From JAVBJV01 sp031546815 (GTDB lineage: Bacteria > Pseudomonadota > Alphaproteobacteria > Acetobacterales > Acetobacteraceae): DNA of 64,000 nucleotides. Positions 42,712-50,936 of this stretch are shown in pieces; the first letter of the stretch is position 1; each line of letters starts with the position of its first letter. Position numbers and translations under genes: made by a program. The notes beneath the pieces are model-generated. The model did not search any database. It saw nothing but the letters and a program-made list of their open reading frames with translations, and was not told where the DNA came from. The stretch spans positions 41,170-105,169 of the forward strand of contig JAVBJV010000007.1 of assembly GCA_031546815.1 (NCBI GenBank), in the 5' to 3' direction.

Positions 42712-43535
42712 GCCGTATTGCCGAGCGCTTCGCCGCGCTGAAAGCTGAGAACCGCGCGGGGCTGATCACGTTCATTGAAGCGTATGATCCAGATCCTGCA
42801 ACCTCGCTCGCGCTGCTGCGCGGCATGCCGGGGGCGGGCGCGGACCTGATCGAGATCGGCATGCCGTTCACCGACCCGATGGCCGATGGTCCGACCATTC
42901 AGTTGGCCGGTCAGCGCGCGTTGAAGGTTGGCGCGACACTGGCGGGGACGCTGGCCATGGTGCGCGATTTCCGGCGTGATGAGGCGAAGACGCCGATCGT
43001 CCTGATGGGTTATCTGAACCCGATCCTGTCCTATGGCATCGACCGCTTCTGCAAGGACGCGAGCGTGGCCGGTGTGGACGGGTTGATTGTTGTCGATCTG
43101 CCGCCTGAGGAAGCCGATGAACTGGCCATTCCCGCCGCGGCGCAGGGCATGGACATGATCCGCCTGATTGCACCGACAACCGACGATGCGCGCCTGCCGC
43201 AGGTGCTGCGTGGCATGTCGGGGTTTGTGTATTACGTGTCGATCATGGGCGTCACCGGCACGCGCACGGCAACGGTGGAACAACTGGCGGCGGCGATTCC
43301 GCGTATCCGCAAGCACAGCGATCTGCCGGTGGCAGTCGGCTTCGGCGTGCGCACACCGGAACAGGCGGCGAATGTCGCTAAGGTGGCGGATGGCGCGGTG
43401 GTGGCCTCGGCCTTGATCGATACTCTGGCCGCCAATCTGGACAGTGCAGGGCGTGCGAAGCCCGATACGGTGCGCAAGGTGCTGGACCAGGTGCGCGCAC
43501 TGGCCGATGCCATGCGCACAGCACGGGCGGCATAG
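42708..43535 (+). CDS. trpA: Tryptophan synthase alpha chain
   Basis: A 275-residue TIM barrel that releases indole from indole-3-glycerol phosphate. The catalytic Glu lies in 'DLIEIGMPFTDPMADGPTIQ' and Asp in 'GVDGLIVVDLPPEEA'. 'SIMGVTGTR' and 'VAVGFGVRTPEQA' bind phosphate. 'EIGMPF' has Met where most have Val or Ile. The GTG start overlaps the trpB stop. The next gene follows without a gap. Confidence 0.97.
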
Positions 43536-44105
43536 ATGATGGTGCGCATCGACCGGATCATCACGCGCGGTGGCGACAAGGGGAAAACCTCGCTCGGCAA
43601 TGGCGCGCGGGTCTGGAAGAGCGATGCGCGCATACAGGCGATCGGCGCGGTCGATGAACTGAACGCGGTGATCGGTGTACTGCGTTGTGAAGTGAAGGGC
43701 GATGCATGGGCCGACACGATGCTGGCGCGCATCCAGAATGACCTGTTCGACCTGGGCGCCGATCTCTGCCTGCCGGGCACCGAGGATGAAGGCAAGCTGC
43801 GCGTCAGCCTGACGCAATGCGTGCGGCTTGAGGCCGAGGTGCAGACAATGAACGAGAAGCTCGCCCCGCTGACATCGTTCGTACTGCCCGGCGGTTCGCG
43901 TGCGGCGGCGCAGGCACATGTGGCCCGCACTGTTGCGCGACGGGCTGAACGCTGCGTGGTGTTATTGATGCAGGAAGACGCGGCGCTGAACGGCACGATC
44001 GCGCAGTATCTGAACCGCGTGTCGGACCACCTGTTCGTCTTCGCCCGCGCGATGAACGACTGGGGCCAGAGCGACGTGTTGTGGGTGCCGGGTCAGACGC
44101 GCTAG
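43536..44105 (+). CDS. Cob(I)yrinic acid a,c-diamide adenosyltransferase, PduO type
   Basis: A 189-residue ATP:cob(I)alamin adenosyltransferase. The ATP-binding N-terminal motif 'TRGGDKGKTSLGNG' (about 10-23), 'AVDELNAVIG' and the C-terminal 'YLNRVSDHLFVFARAMN' with its conserved Arg/Asp are present. It makes adenosylcobalamin for B12-dependent enzymes. It follows trpA with no gap (start at 43536 or 43539), which suggests co-transcription without a known pathway link. Confidence 0.93.
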   Translation: MMVRIDRIITRGGDKGKTSLGNGARVWKSDARIQAIGAVDELNAVIGVLRCEVKGDAWADTMLARIQNDLFDLGADLCLPGTEDEGKLRVSLTQCVRLEAEVQTMNEKLAPLTSFVLPGGSRAAAQAHVARTVARRAERCVVLLMQEDAALNGTIAQYLNRVSDHLFVFARAMNDWGQSDVLWVPGQTR

Positions 44106-44257
44106 GACTGATCGTCCTTCAGACCATATTGGACTGCAAACGGCACTTCAATGCTGCGTTTTCTGGGCGTTCGGTGCTCACGGAGCTTAAGTCCGCTCCG
44201 GTTCTCGACAAGCACCATTTTCGACTCAATCTGAACTGAATATCGATCAGTTCCAAG

Positions 44258-44920
44258 TTAGCGCGCCGTCTTGGGTGCCACACTCTTCTCCGGATACTGA
44301 CACCACGGACGCCCGACGCAACGCCAGCATTCCGGCGTGCGGGCCTTGCATACATAACGTCCATGCAGGATCAACCAGTGATGTGCATCGCGCAGATACT
44401 CGCGCGGCAGGCGCTTCATCAGCGCGTCTTCCACGTCGCGCACCGTCTTCCCCGGCGCGAGGCCTGTGCGGTTCGATAAACGGAAGATGTGCGTGTCCAC
44501 CGCCATGGTGTCCTGCCCGAAGGCCACGTTCAGCACCACATTCGCCGTCTTGCGGCCCACGCCGGGCAGGGCTTCCAGTGCCTCGCGTGTGTCGGGCACC
44601 TGCCCGCCATGGTGCTCCAGCAGCAGCTGCGACAAGGCGACCACGTTCTTTGCTTTGCCCTGCCATAATCCGATGGAACGGATGTATTGCCCCACGCCCT
44701 CCACCCCCAGCGCGACCATCGCCGCGGGGGTCGGCGCCACAGCGAACAGGCCGCGTGTGGCCTTGTTCACCGACACATCAGTCGCCTGTGCCGACAGCGT
44801 GACGGCGACCAGCAAGGTATAGGCGTCGGTGTAGTCCAGTTCGGTCTGCGGGTCGGGGCGCGATGCGGCCAGTGCTTCGATGAAGCTGCGCGCATCGGCC
44901 AGTTTCATGGGCTTCGGCAT
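44258..44920 (-). CDS. nth: Endonuclease III
   Basis: A 220-residue base-excision glycosylase/AP lyase for oxidised pyrimidines. The helix-hairpin-helix 'LEALPGVGRKTANVVL' contains the catalytic Lys, the catalytic Asp is in 'MAVDTHIFRLSNR', and the 4Fe-4S cluster Cys pattern C-x6-C-x2-C-x5-C is complete near the C-terminus. Start at ATG 44920, 4 bp after the lnt stop on the same strand. The 152-bp gap beyond the stop holds no gene I can name. Confidence 0.96.
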   Translation of the reverse strand: MPKPMKLADARSFIEALAASRPDPQTELDYTDAYTLLVAVTLSAQATDVSVNKATRGLFAVAPTPAAMVALGVEGVGQYIRSIGLWQGKAKNVVALSQLLLEHHGGQVPDTREALEALPGVGRKTANVVLNVAFGQDTMAVDTHIFRLSNRTGLAPGKTVRDVEDALMKRLPREYLRDAHHWLILHGRYVCKARTPECWRCVGRPWCQYPEKSVAPKTAR

Positions 44921-44924
44921 TTTC

Positions 44925-46436
44925 TCAGGCGCTGCGCCGCCGTGGCAGCAGGCACAGCACGAACACCGCCAGCATGCCGCCCAGCACCGGCAGATTGCCG
45001 ATCCGCGCAAACCATGTGGGCGCGTCGGGTGCCGGGATGTCCACGTTCAGCACGCCCGTCACCCCCAGACCCAACCGCCCAAGCTCGCGCCCCTTGGTGT
45101 CGAACGCGGCCGACACACCGGTATTGGCGGCGCGGATCAGCGGCAACCCTTCCTCGACCGCGCGCATCCGCGATGCCGCCAGATGCTGGTACGGCCCGGA
45201 CGACACGCCGAACCACGCATCGTTGGTGACATTCACCATCCAGTCCGGACGGTCGGCGCGGTCGACGACGGCGCCGGGGAAGATCGATTCGTAGCAGACA
45301 TTCACCCCGACCGAGGGGATGCCCGGCACATGCAGCGTGCTGGGGCCGGGGCCGGGGGCAATGCCGTCGCCGGGCACCAGCTGGATGCCGATCTTCGCCC
45401 AGCTTGGCTGGTATTCACCAAACGGCACCAGATGCGATTTGTCGTAAATACCCGCCAGCGCGCCGTTGCCCGCTGCATCGCGGATGATCGCCTGCACACT
45501 GTTGCGCGGGCGGCGGTTGGCGTCGAACCGGATGGCGCCGACCAGCACGGGTACGCCATCGGCCGCCCGGGTGATGATGCGCAGTGCCTCGGGGTCGCTG
45601 TCCAGCAGATAGGGGCTGGCGGTTTCCGGCCAGACCACCAGCGCCGGGCGTTCGCGCGCCGTGGCGGCGGCACTGGTCATCGACAGATAGCGATTGAAAT
45701 ACCCAGCGCGTTCTTCCGGGTTCCACTTGCGGTCCTGCGACACGTTTCCTTGCACGATGGCAACCGGAGTCCCCGCCGGAGGAGCCTGCAACGGTGGCAG
45801 CAGACGCAACGCCCCATCGGCCGCCCAGATCCCCAGCAGCATCACGGCAGCCGTCCAGCCCCAGCGCCCCAGCGCGGGCAAGCCACCCACCAGCACGGTC
45901 AGCAACGTCAGCAGGAACACTCCGCCATACGCGGCGGGCTGCAGGAAGACCGGGCCATAGGTATGGATCTCGAACGCCCACACGCTGCCCAGCGGGTTCC
46001 AGGGGAAACCGCTCAACACCACACCGCGCGCCGCCTCGCCCAGCACGAACAGGGCGGCAAAGCCCAGCACGCGCGGCCAGCCCTGCGCCAGCCGGTGCAC
46101 CAGCATGGCGGGAATGGCGATAAAGATGGCCAGAAACAGCGACAGCGCCGGCACCGCAATCGGCACCAGCCACCAGAAGCGTTCGGCCTCGATCAGGATT
46201 GCTTCGGTAATCCAGTAAAGCCCGACCAGATGATAGCCGAACCCCCACCAGAACCCGACCCACCCGGCCGAGCGGGTGCGTTCCTGCGCGTCGATCATCA
46301 GGATCAGCACCGGCAGCGACAGCCACAGCACGGGCACAATATGCAGCGGCGGCAAGGCCAGCGCGGCCAATGCGCCACACACCAGGGCCAGCAGATAGAC
46401 GCGACCATTGCGGGGGTGGCGGATGGGTTTACGCAT
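44925..46436 (-). CDS. lnt: Apolipoprotein N-acyltransferase
   Basis: A 503-residue inner-membrane enzyme that adds the third acyl chain to lipoproteins. About six to seven membrane segments precede the periplasmic nitrilase-like domain, where the catalytic Glu ('VVWPETASPYLL'), Lys ('YDKSHLVPFGEY') and Cys ('VNVCYESIFP') are all present. It is followed by nth. The EAL gene ends 77 bp upstream on the same strand. Confidence 0.96.
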   Translation of the reverse strand: MRKPIRHPRNGRVYLLALVCGALAALALPPLHIVPVLWLSLPVLILMIDAQERTRSAGWVGFWWGFGYHLVGLYWITEAILIEAERFWWLVPIAVPALSLFLAIFIAIPAMLVHRLAQGWPRVLGFAALFVLGEAARGVVLSGFPWNPLGSVWAFEIHTYGPVFLQPAAYGGVFLLTLLTVLVGGLPALGRWGWTAAVMLLGIWAADGALRLLPPLQAPPAGTPVAIVQGNVSQDRKWNPEERAGYFNRYLSMTSAAATARERPALVVWPETASPYLLDSDPEALRIITRAADGVPVLVGAIRFDANRRPRNSVQAIIRDAAGNGALAGIYDKSHLVPFGEYQPSWAKIGIQLVPGDGIAPGPGPSTLHVPGIPSVGVNVCYESIFPGAVVDRADRPDWMVNVTNDAWFGVSSGPYQHLAASRMRAVEEGLPLIRAANTGVSAAFDTKGRELGRLGLGVTGVLNVDIPAPDAPTWFARIGNLPVLGGMLAVFVLCLLPRRRSA

Positions 46437-46513
46437 GCGAGAGCCTTTGTTCGAGAATCAGCGGCTCTTTCGTAACGGGTTCTGCCGCATCAGGCAAAAT
46501 CCGGGTCTGAAAT

Positions 46514-48106
46514 TCAGGACTCTGCCACGACCTCGCGTTGCAGTCGCAGCCCCAGCGCCTGGATCGAGGATGGTTTGCCGAACAGCCAGCCCTGCATGTG
46601 CTGCACGCCGCGCGCCATCAGGTAATCGGCCTGTTCCTGCGTTTCCACCCCTTCGGTGATGACGCTGAGCCGCAGCGCGCTGGCCATTTCCAGAATGCGC
46701 GGGACGATCAGCGCGGGGGCGCTGTCGGTGCCGATGGCGGTGGTAAAGCCGCGGTCGAGTTTCAGCCCGTCGACATTCAGCGCGCTCAGAGTCGTCAGGT
46801 TGGAATGCCCGGTGCCGAAGTCGTCCAGCAGAAGGTGATGGCCGGCTGCCTGCAATCGGCTGACATGCGGCGTGGCCTCGGCCGGGTCGGCGGCTGAACG
46901 TTCGGTGATCTCGAGGCGGATCTGCGACGGGCGGATTCCCGCAGTGCTGATGCTGCGATGCAGGTAATCGGCAAAGTCCGGGGACGACAGATCTGCCGCG
47001 CTGATGTTGATGCAGATGTAGAAATCCGGGTTCTGCCGCAGCAGTTGCTCGCTGTCTTCGATAACGCGATGCACGACGTTGCGGGTGACCAGATGCACAA
47101 GCCCGTGCTGTTCGGCCAGCGGGATGAACACCTCCGGCGACACCAGGGTCTTGTCGGGCAGCCGCCAGCGCGCCAGTGCCTCGGCACCCACCGTGCGCCG
47201 GTTCTGCGGGTCGTAGACCGGCTGGTATACGACATGCAGCTTGTTCCGCCGCAACGTGCGCCGCAGCCGGTTTTCCATGCGCTGCGACCGCAGATATATC
47301 TGGATGGCCAGCATCCCCAGGGCCGCACCGGCAATACAGCCGGCAATGGCCGTGATACTGACATCGAGCTGATAGCGTGCCCGCAGTGTATTAAGGTCCA
47401 TTGCCAGGGCGATACAGAGAAACTGCCCGTCTTCGGCACAGCGCGTCGATGCCAGAAGATTCTGATGATGTTCGATCCGGGGATTGGTGAAGAAGTCGTC
47501 TGAAATATCCACGCCACCGAGCGCGTTGCGATAGACCTGGCGTGTTTCGGGGTTCATGAAGGCAAGTTCGAATTCGGCCTCGGGGCTTACGCGCCCGGCA
47601 AAGAACTGGCTGCTGAGGACGGCGGTCAGCCTGTCGTTATAGACGATCGAACTGACCTGCCCCGGGATCGATATGACGGGCGCGGCCTGTTTGAAGTATA
47701 TCCCGTTGGACAGCATGAAATCCGGCGCGCCGATATCCACGGCAAGCGGCGGGTCCAGCACGCCCAGTAACGCGCTGCACATGATCGTCTGGCCCTGAAT
47801 CCGCTCCAGATCGCGTATGCCATAGGCATGCAGGATCAGGCCGCGCATGAACGTCAGGTCGTGGTCCGAGCAGGGCGGGAAGGGCGCTGCCGCGGTGCGC
47901 TGCATGATGGCGTGGATGTCCCGCCCCATCAGGTATGCCTGGTCGAGCAGATCATCGGTATCGGCGGCCAGTGCGGCGCGCGCCTGATAATCGGTTACCT
48001 GCAGGCTGACATATCGTGCCGCCGCGCCACCTATGAGCGTGGTGCAGAGAACGACGAGAGCAGCGAGGAGGTAAGGGACACAGCGCGAGATGATTCCGTG
48101 CTGCAT
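46514..48106 (-). CDS. CSS-motif EAL-domain c-di-GMP phosphodiesterase
   Basis: A 530-residue protein with two membrane segments (about 10-32 and 235-260) around a periplasmic domain of the CSS-motif type ('CSDHDLTFMRGL' with Cys79 and 'TIMCSALLG' with the second Cys). The cytoplasmic EAL domain has 'EALARW', 'DFGTGHSNL' and 'DGLKLDRGF', so the catalytic residues look intact. Such proteins degrade c-di-GMP in response to the redox state of the periplasmic Cys pair, regulating biofilm or motility. The ATG at 48106 follows GAGG. It lies 5 bp after glnD. Confidence 0.92.
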   Translation of the reverse strand: MQHGIISRCVPYLLAALVVLCTTLIGGAAARYVSLQVTDYQARAALAADTDDLLDQAYLMGRDIHAIMQRTAAAPFPPCSDHDLTFMRGLILHAYGIRDLERIQGQTIMCSALLGVLDPPLAVDIGAPDFMLSNGIYFKQAAPVISIPGQVSSIVYNDRLTAVLSSQFFAGRVSPEAEFELAFMNPETRQVYRNALGGVDISDDFFTNPRIEHHQNLLASTRCAEDGQFLCIALAMDLNTLRARYQLDVSITAIAGCIAGAALGMLAIQIYLRSQRMENRLRRTLRRNKLHVVYQPVYDPQNRRTVGAEALARWRLPDKTLVSPEVFIPLAEQHGLVHLVTRNVVHRVIEDSEQLLRQNPDFYICINISAADLSSPDFADYLHRSISTAGIRPSQIRLEITERSAADPAEATPHVSRLQAAGHHLLLDDFGTGHSNLTTLSALNVDGLKLDRGFTTAIGTDSAPALIVPRILEMASALRLSVITEGVETQEQADYLMARGVQHMQGWLFGKPSSIQALGLRLQREVVAES

Positions 48107-48111
48107 ATACC

Positions 48112-50883
48112 TCAACCGGATGGAGGACTGGTGTTGTCGGTGGGGATCAGATTTTCCGGCACAGCCAGCGCGGCAAGCAGCGTTTCACGCAGCTGCGCCA
48201 GCTTGCGGTCGTTCTCGACCTTCAGGCCGAACACGTCCTTCACGTAGAACACGTCCACCGCGCGCACGCCGTATGTGGTGACGTGCGCGGAGGCGATCTG
48301 CAGACCGCTGGCGCTGATGGCGGCCGTCACGTCGTGCAGCAGGCCGGGGCGGTCGCGCCCGTTCACTTCCACGACAGTGTGGGTGTTCGACGCGTGATTG
48401 TCGATCACCACGCGCGGCGGCACGTGAATGGCGCGCATGCGGCCGAAATAATGCTTCGAGATCTTCTGCATCTCGTGGTCGAGCTTCAGCTGTCCCGACA
48501 GGGCCTGTTCGATCAGCGCTGAAATACGCGCCAGACGATGCGGCGCTTCCAGTGTGGTGCCGCTGGTGTCCTGCACCCAGAACGTATCCAGCGCCATGCC
48601 GTTGGTCATCGTGTGAATGCGCGCATCGACGATCGACACATTGGCCACGGCCAGTGCGCCCGCAATGCGCGAGAACAACCCGGCATGGTCGTCGGCATAG
48701 ACGGTGATCTCGGTCACGCCACGATCCGGAAGCGGTTCTGCATGTACGGTCAGCGGTGCGTTGCGCGCATTGGCATCGCGTGCCATCGCGGCATGGCGCG
48801 CATGGGTTTCCGGGTCGAACGCCAGCCAGTAACTGGGGTAGCCGAGGTTGAGGAACCAGTCCTTGTCGGTATCGGACCAGCCAACCAGCATGCTGCCCAC
48901 CTGTTCGCGGGCGCGGGCGACGCGCGTGTCGCGCACGGTGGTGGACAGGCCGCCCGCCAGCACTTCGATGACGCGGTGATACAGCTCGCGCAGCAGCGTC
49001 GCCTTCCACGCGTTCCACACCTTGGGCGAGACGGCGCGCATGTCGGCCACCGTCAGCACCAGTAACAGACGCAGACGTTCGGGCGACTGGATCACGTCGG
49101 CCAGATCGAGGATGGTTTTCGGGTCGTCGATATCGCGCTTGAATGCGGTTTGCGACAGCAGCAGATGGTGCAGCACCAGCCACGAGACAGTTTCGGTTTC
49201 TTCCGGCGTCAGGCCAAGCTGTGGCCCGACTTCCTGTGCAACTTCCGCGCCCAGTTCCGAATGGTCGCCGCCGCGCCCCTTGGCGATGTCGTGCAGCAGC
49301 GCCGCAGCATACAGCGCGCGTCGCGACTGGATCTGCCCGATCAGGCTCGACGCGATGGGGGCAACTTCCGACAGCTCGCCACGGTCCATGGTGTTGAGAA
49401 CGCGGATCGCCTCGATCGTGTGTTCGTCGACGGTGAACACGTGATAGGTGTCGAACTGCATCTGCCCAACGATGCGCGCCCAGTCGGGCAGGAAGCGGCC
49501 CAGCACGCCGGTCTCGTTCAGCAGACGCAGCCATTTAGCGCTGTCCGGGCGGCTTAACAGGTCGAGGAAGATGGCGCTGGCTTCGGCATTGTCGCGCAGG
49601 TTCATCGCCAGCCGCGCGCTGCGGATCAGCGCGCGCAGCGCCAGCGGATGCAGCGCCAGATTGCGGTCGCGCGCGATGCGCAATGCGCGGAACATCTGGA
49701 TCGGTTCGCGATGGAATTCGCGCCCCTGTGCCGACATCAGCATGCCGTCGGCCAGCACGAAGCCAGATTCCGCCAGCGCGATATCGGCCTCGGGCGCCAC
49801 GGCGGGCGGGCCGGATGCGGCGCGCAGCAAAGCGGGTTCCAGCACCTGCGTCAGGCGCGAGACATCACGCACGGTCAGGAAGTAATGGCGCATGAAGCGC
49901 TCCACCCCGCCCTGACGGCCGTGGCGGGTGTAGCCCATGCGCGCACCGATCACCGGCTGCAGATCGAATGTCAGGCGTTCTTCGGCGCGTCCGGCCACGT
50001 AGTGAAGATGGAACCGCACCGTCCACAGGAACGACCACGCACGGCGGATGGCGTAAGCCTCGCTCGGCAGGATCAGCGATCCGGCCGGCCCGTCGGGGTC
50101 GGCCAGTTCCATCATCACCTGGGTGTCGAACAGATAGCGCGAGACCCAGTACAGCGTCTGGATGTCGCGCAGCCCGCCGCGACCTTCCTTGATGTTGGGT
50201 TCCACCACATACGGGCTGTCGCCGAAACGCTTGTGGCGCTGTGCGCGTTCGCTCTGCTTGGCCGAGATGAAGGCACTGCCGCCCGCGTCGGTGCAGTCGG
50301 TGCGGAAACGGGTCTGGAAATCCTCGTACAGGGTGGAATTGCCGACGATCGGCCGGGAATCCAGCAGCGAGGTGCGCACCGTATGATCGCCCGTTGCTTC
50401 GGTCAGGCAGTCATCGATCGAACGGGTGGCGTGGCCGACCTTCAGGCCCAGATCCCACAGGAAATACAGCATGTATTCCACGACCTGCAGGGTCTTCGGG
50501 TCGGGCTGGTCCTGGGTGAGGAACAGCAGGTCGATGTCGCTGAACGGTGCCAGCACGCCGCGCCCGTACCCGCCGGTGGCGGCCACCACCAGCCGGTCGG
50601 TGTCGGTCTGGCCGACCACTTCGGTGGCATAGGTGTAAAGCGCGCCAATCACCCCGTCGGTCAGGCCGCCCAGACGGCGGGCGGCGTTCAGGCCGCTGAT
50701 CTTTTCGGTTTCGAACGCGTCGCGCACATCGGCCTGAATCCGCACCAGCTGGCGGCGCAGCACGGACAGCGCGGTTTCGCGCGGAACGGGCTTGCCGTCC
50801 ACATGCAGAGCCGCGGACGCATTGGCCAGAACAGCGGCTGCATCGTCGGTCGGGTAGTTCGGGGTGCGCGTAATGACAGTCAT
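48112..50883 (-). CDS. glnD: Bifunctional [protein-PII] uridylyltransferase/removing enzyme GlnD
   Basis: A 923-residue nitrogen sensor. The nucleotidyltransferase domain has 'GGYGRGVLAPFSDIDLLFL' (about 96-114) with the G-x-G-R and D-x-D metal residues, the HD domain has 'LLHDIAKGRGGDHSELG', and two ACT domains close the protein ('TEITVYADDHAGLFSRIAG', 'VEVNGRDRPGLLHDVT'). It modifies PII according to glutamine. Start at ATG 50883. It lies between mutS (54 bp upstream) and the EAL gene. Confidence 0.97.
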   Translation of the reverse strand: MTVITRTPNYPTDDAAAVLANASAALHVDGKPVPRETALSVLRRQLVRIQADVRDAFETEKISGLNAARRLGGLTDGVIGALYTYATEVVGQTDTDRLVVAATGGYGRGVLAPFSDIDLLFLTQDQPDPKTLQVVEYMLYFLWDLGLKVGHATRSIDDCLTEATGDHTVRTSLLDSRPIVGNSTLYEDFQTRFRTDCTDAGGSAFISAKQSERAQRHKRFGDSPYVVEPNIKEGRGGLRDIQTLYWVSRYLFDTQVMMELADPDGPAGSLILPSEAYAIRRAWSFLWTVRFHLHYVAGRAEERLTFDLQPVIGARMGYTRHGRQGGVERFMRHYFLTVRDVSRLTQVLEPALLRAASGPPAVAPEADIALAESGFVLADGMLMSAQGREFHREPIQMFRALRIARDRNLALHPLALRALIRSARLAMNLRDNAEASAIFLDLLSRPDSAKWLRLLNETGVLGRFLPDWARIVGQMQFDTYHVFTVDEHTIEAIRVLNTMDRGELSEVAPIASSLIGQIQSRRALYAAALLHDIAKGRGGDHSELGAEVAQEVGPQLGLTPEETETVSWLVLHHLLLSQTAFKRDIDDPKTILDLADVIQSPERLRLLLVLTVADMRAVSPKVWNAWKATLLRELYHRVIEVLAGGLSTTVRDTRVARAREQVGSMLVGWSDTDKDWFLNLGYPSYWLAFDPETHARHAAMARDANARNAPLTVHAEPLPDRGVTEITVYADDHAGLFSRIAGALAVANVSIVDARIHTMTNGMALDTFWVQDTSGTTLEAPHRLARISALIEQALSGQLKLDHEMQKISKHYFGRMRAIHVPPRVVIDNHASNTHTVVEVNGRDRPGLLHDVTAAISASGLQIASAHVTTYGVRAVDVFYVKDVFGLKVENDRKLAQLRETLLAALAVPENLIPTDNTSPPSG

Positions 50884-50936
50884 TTTCTTGATGCTAGAAC
50901 AGGAAGCGCTTGAATGGAAACATATCAATGGGAATT

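Noticed and set aside
44119..44364. An 81-codon minus-strand frame overlapping the nth 3' end
   Set aside because: It overlaps nth in another frame, and most of it encodes the nth C-terminus out of frame; no recognisable domain.
46437..46513. Possible terminator between the EAL gene and lnt
   Set aside because: Only a weak GAGCC/GGCTC pairing with a long loop and no clear T-run.
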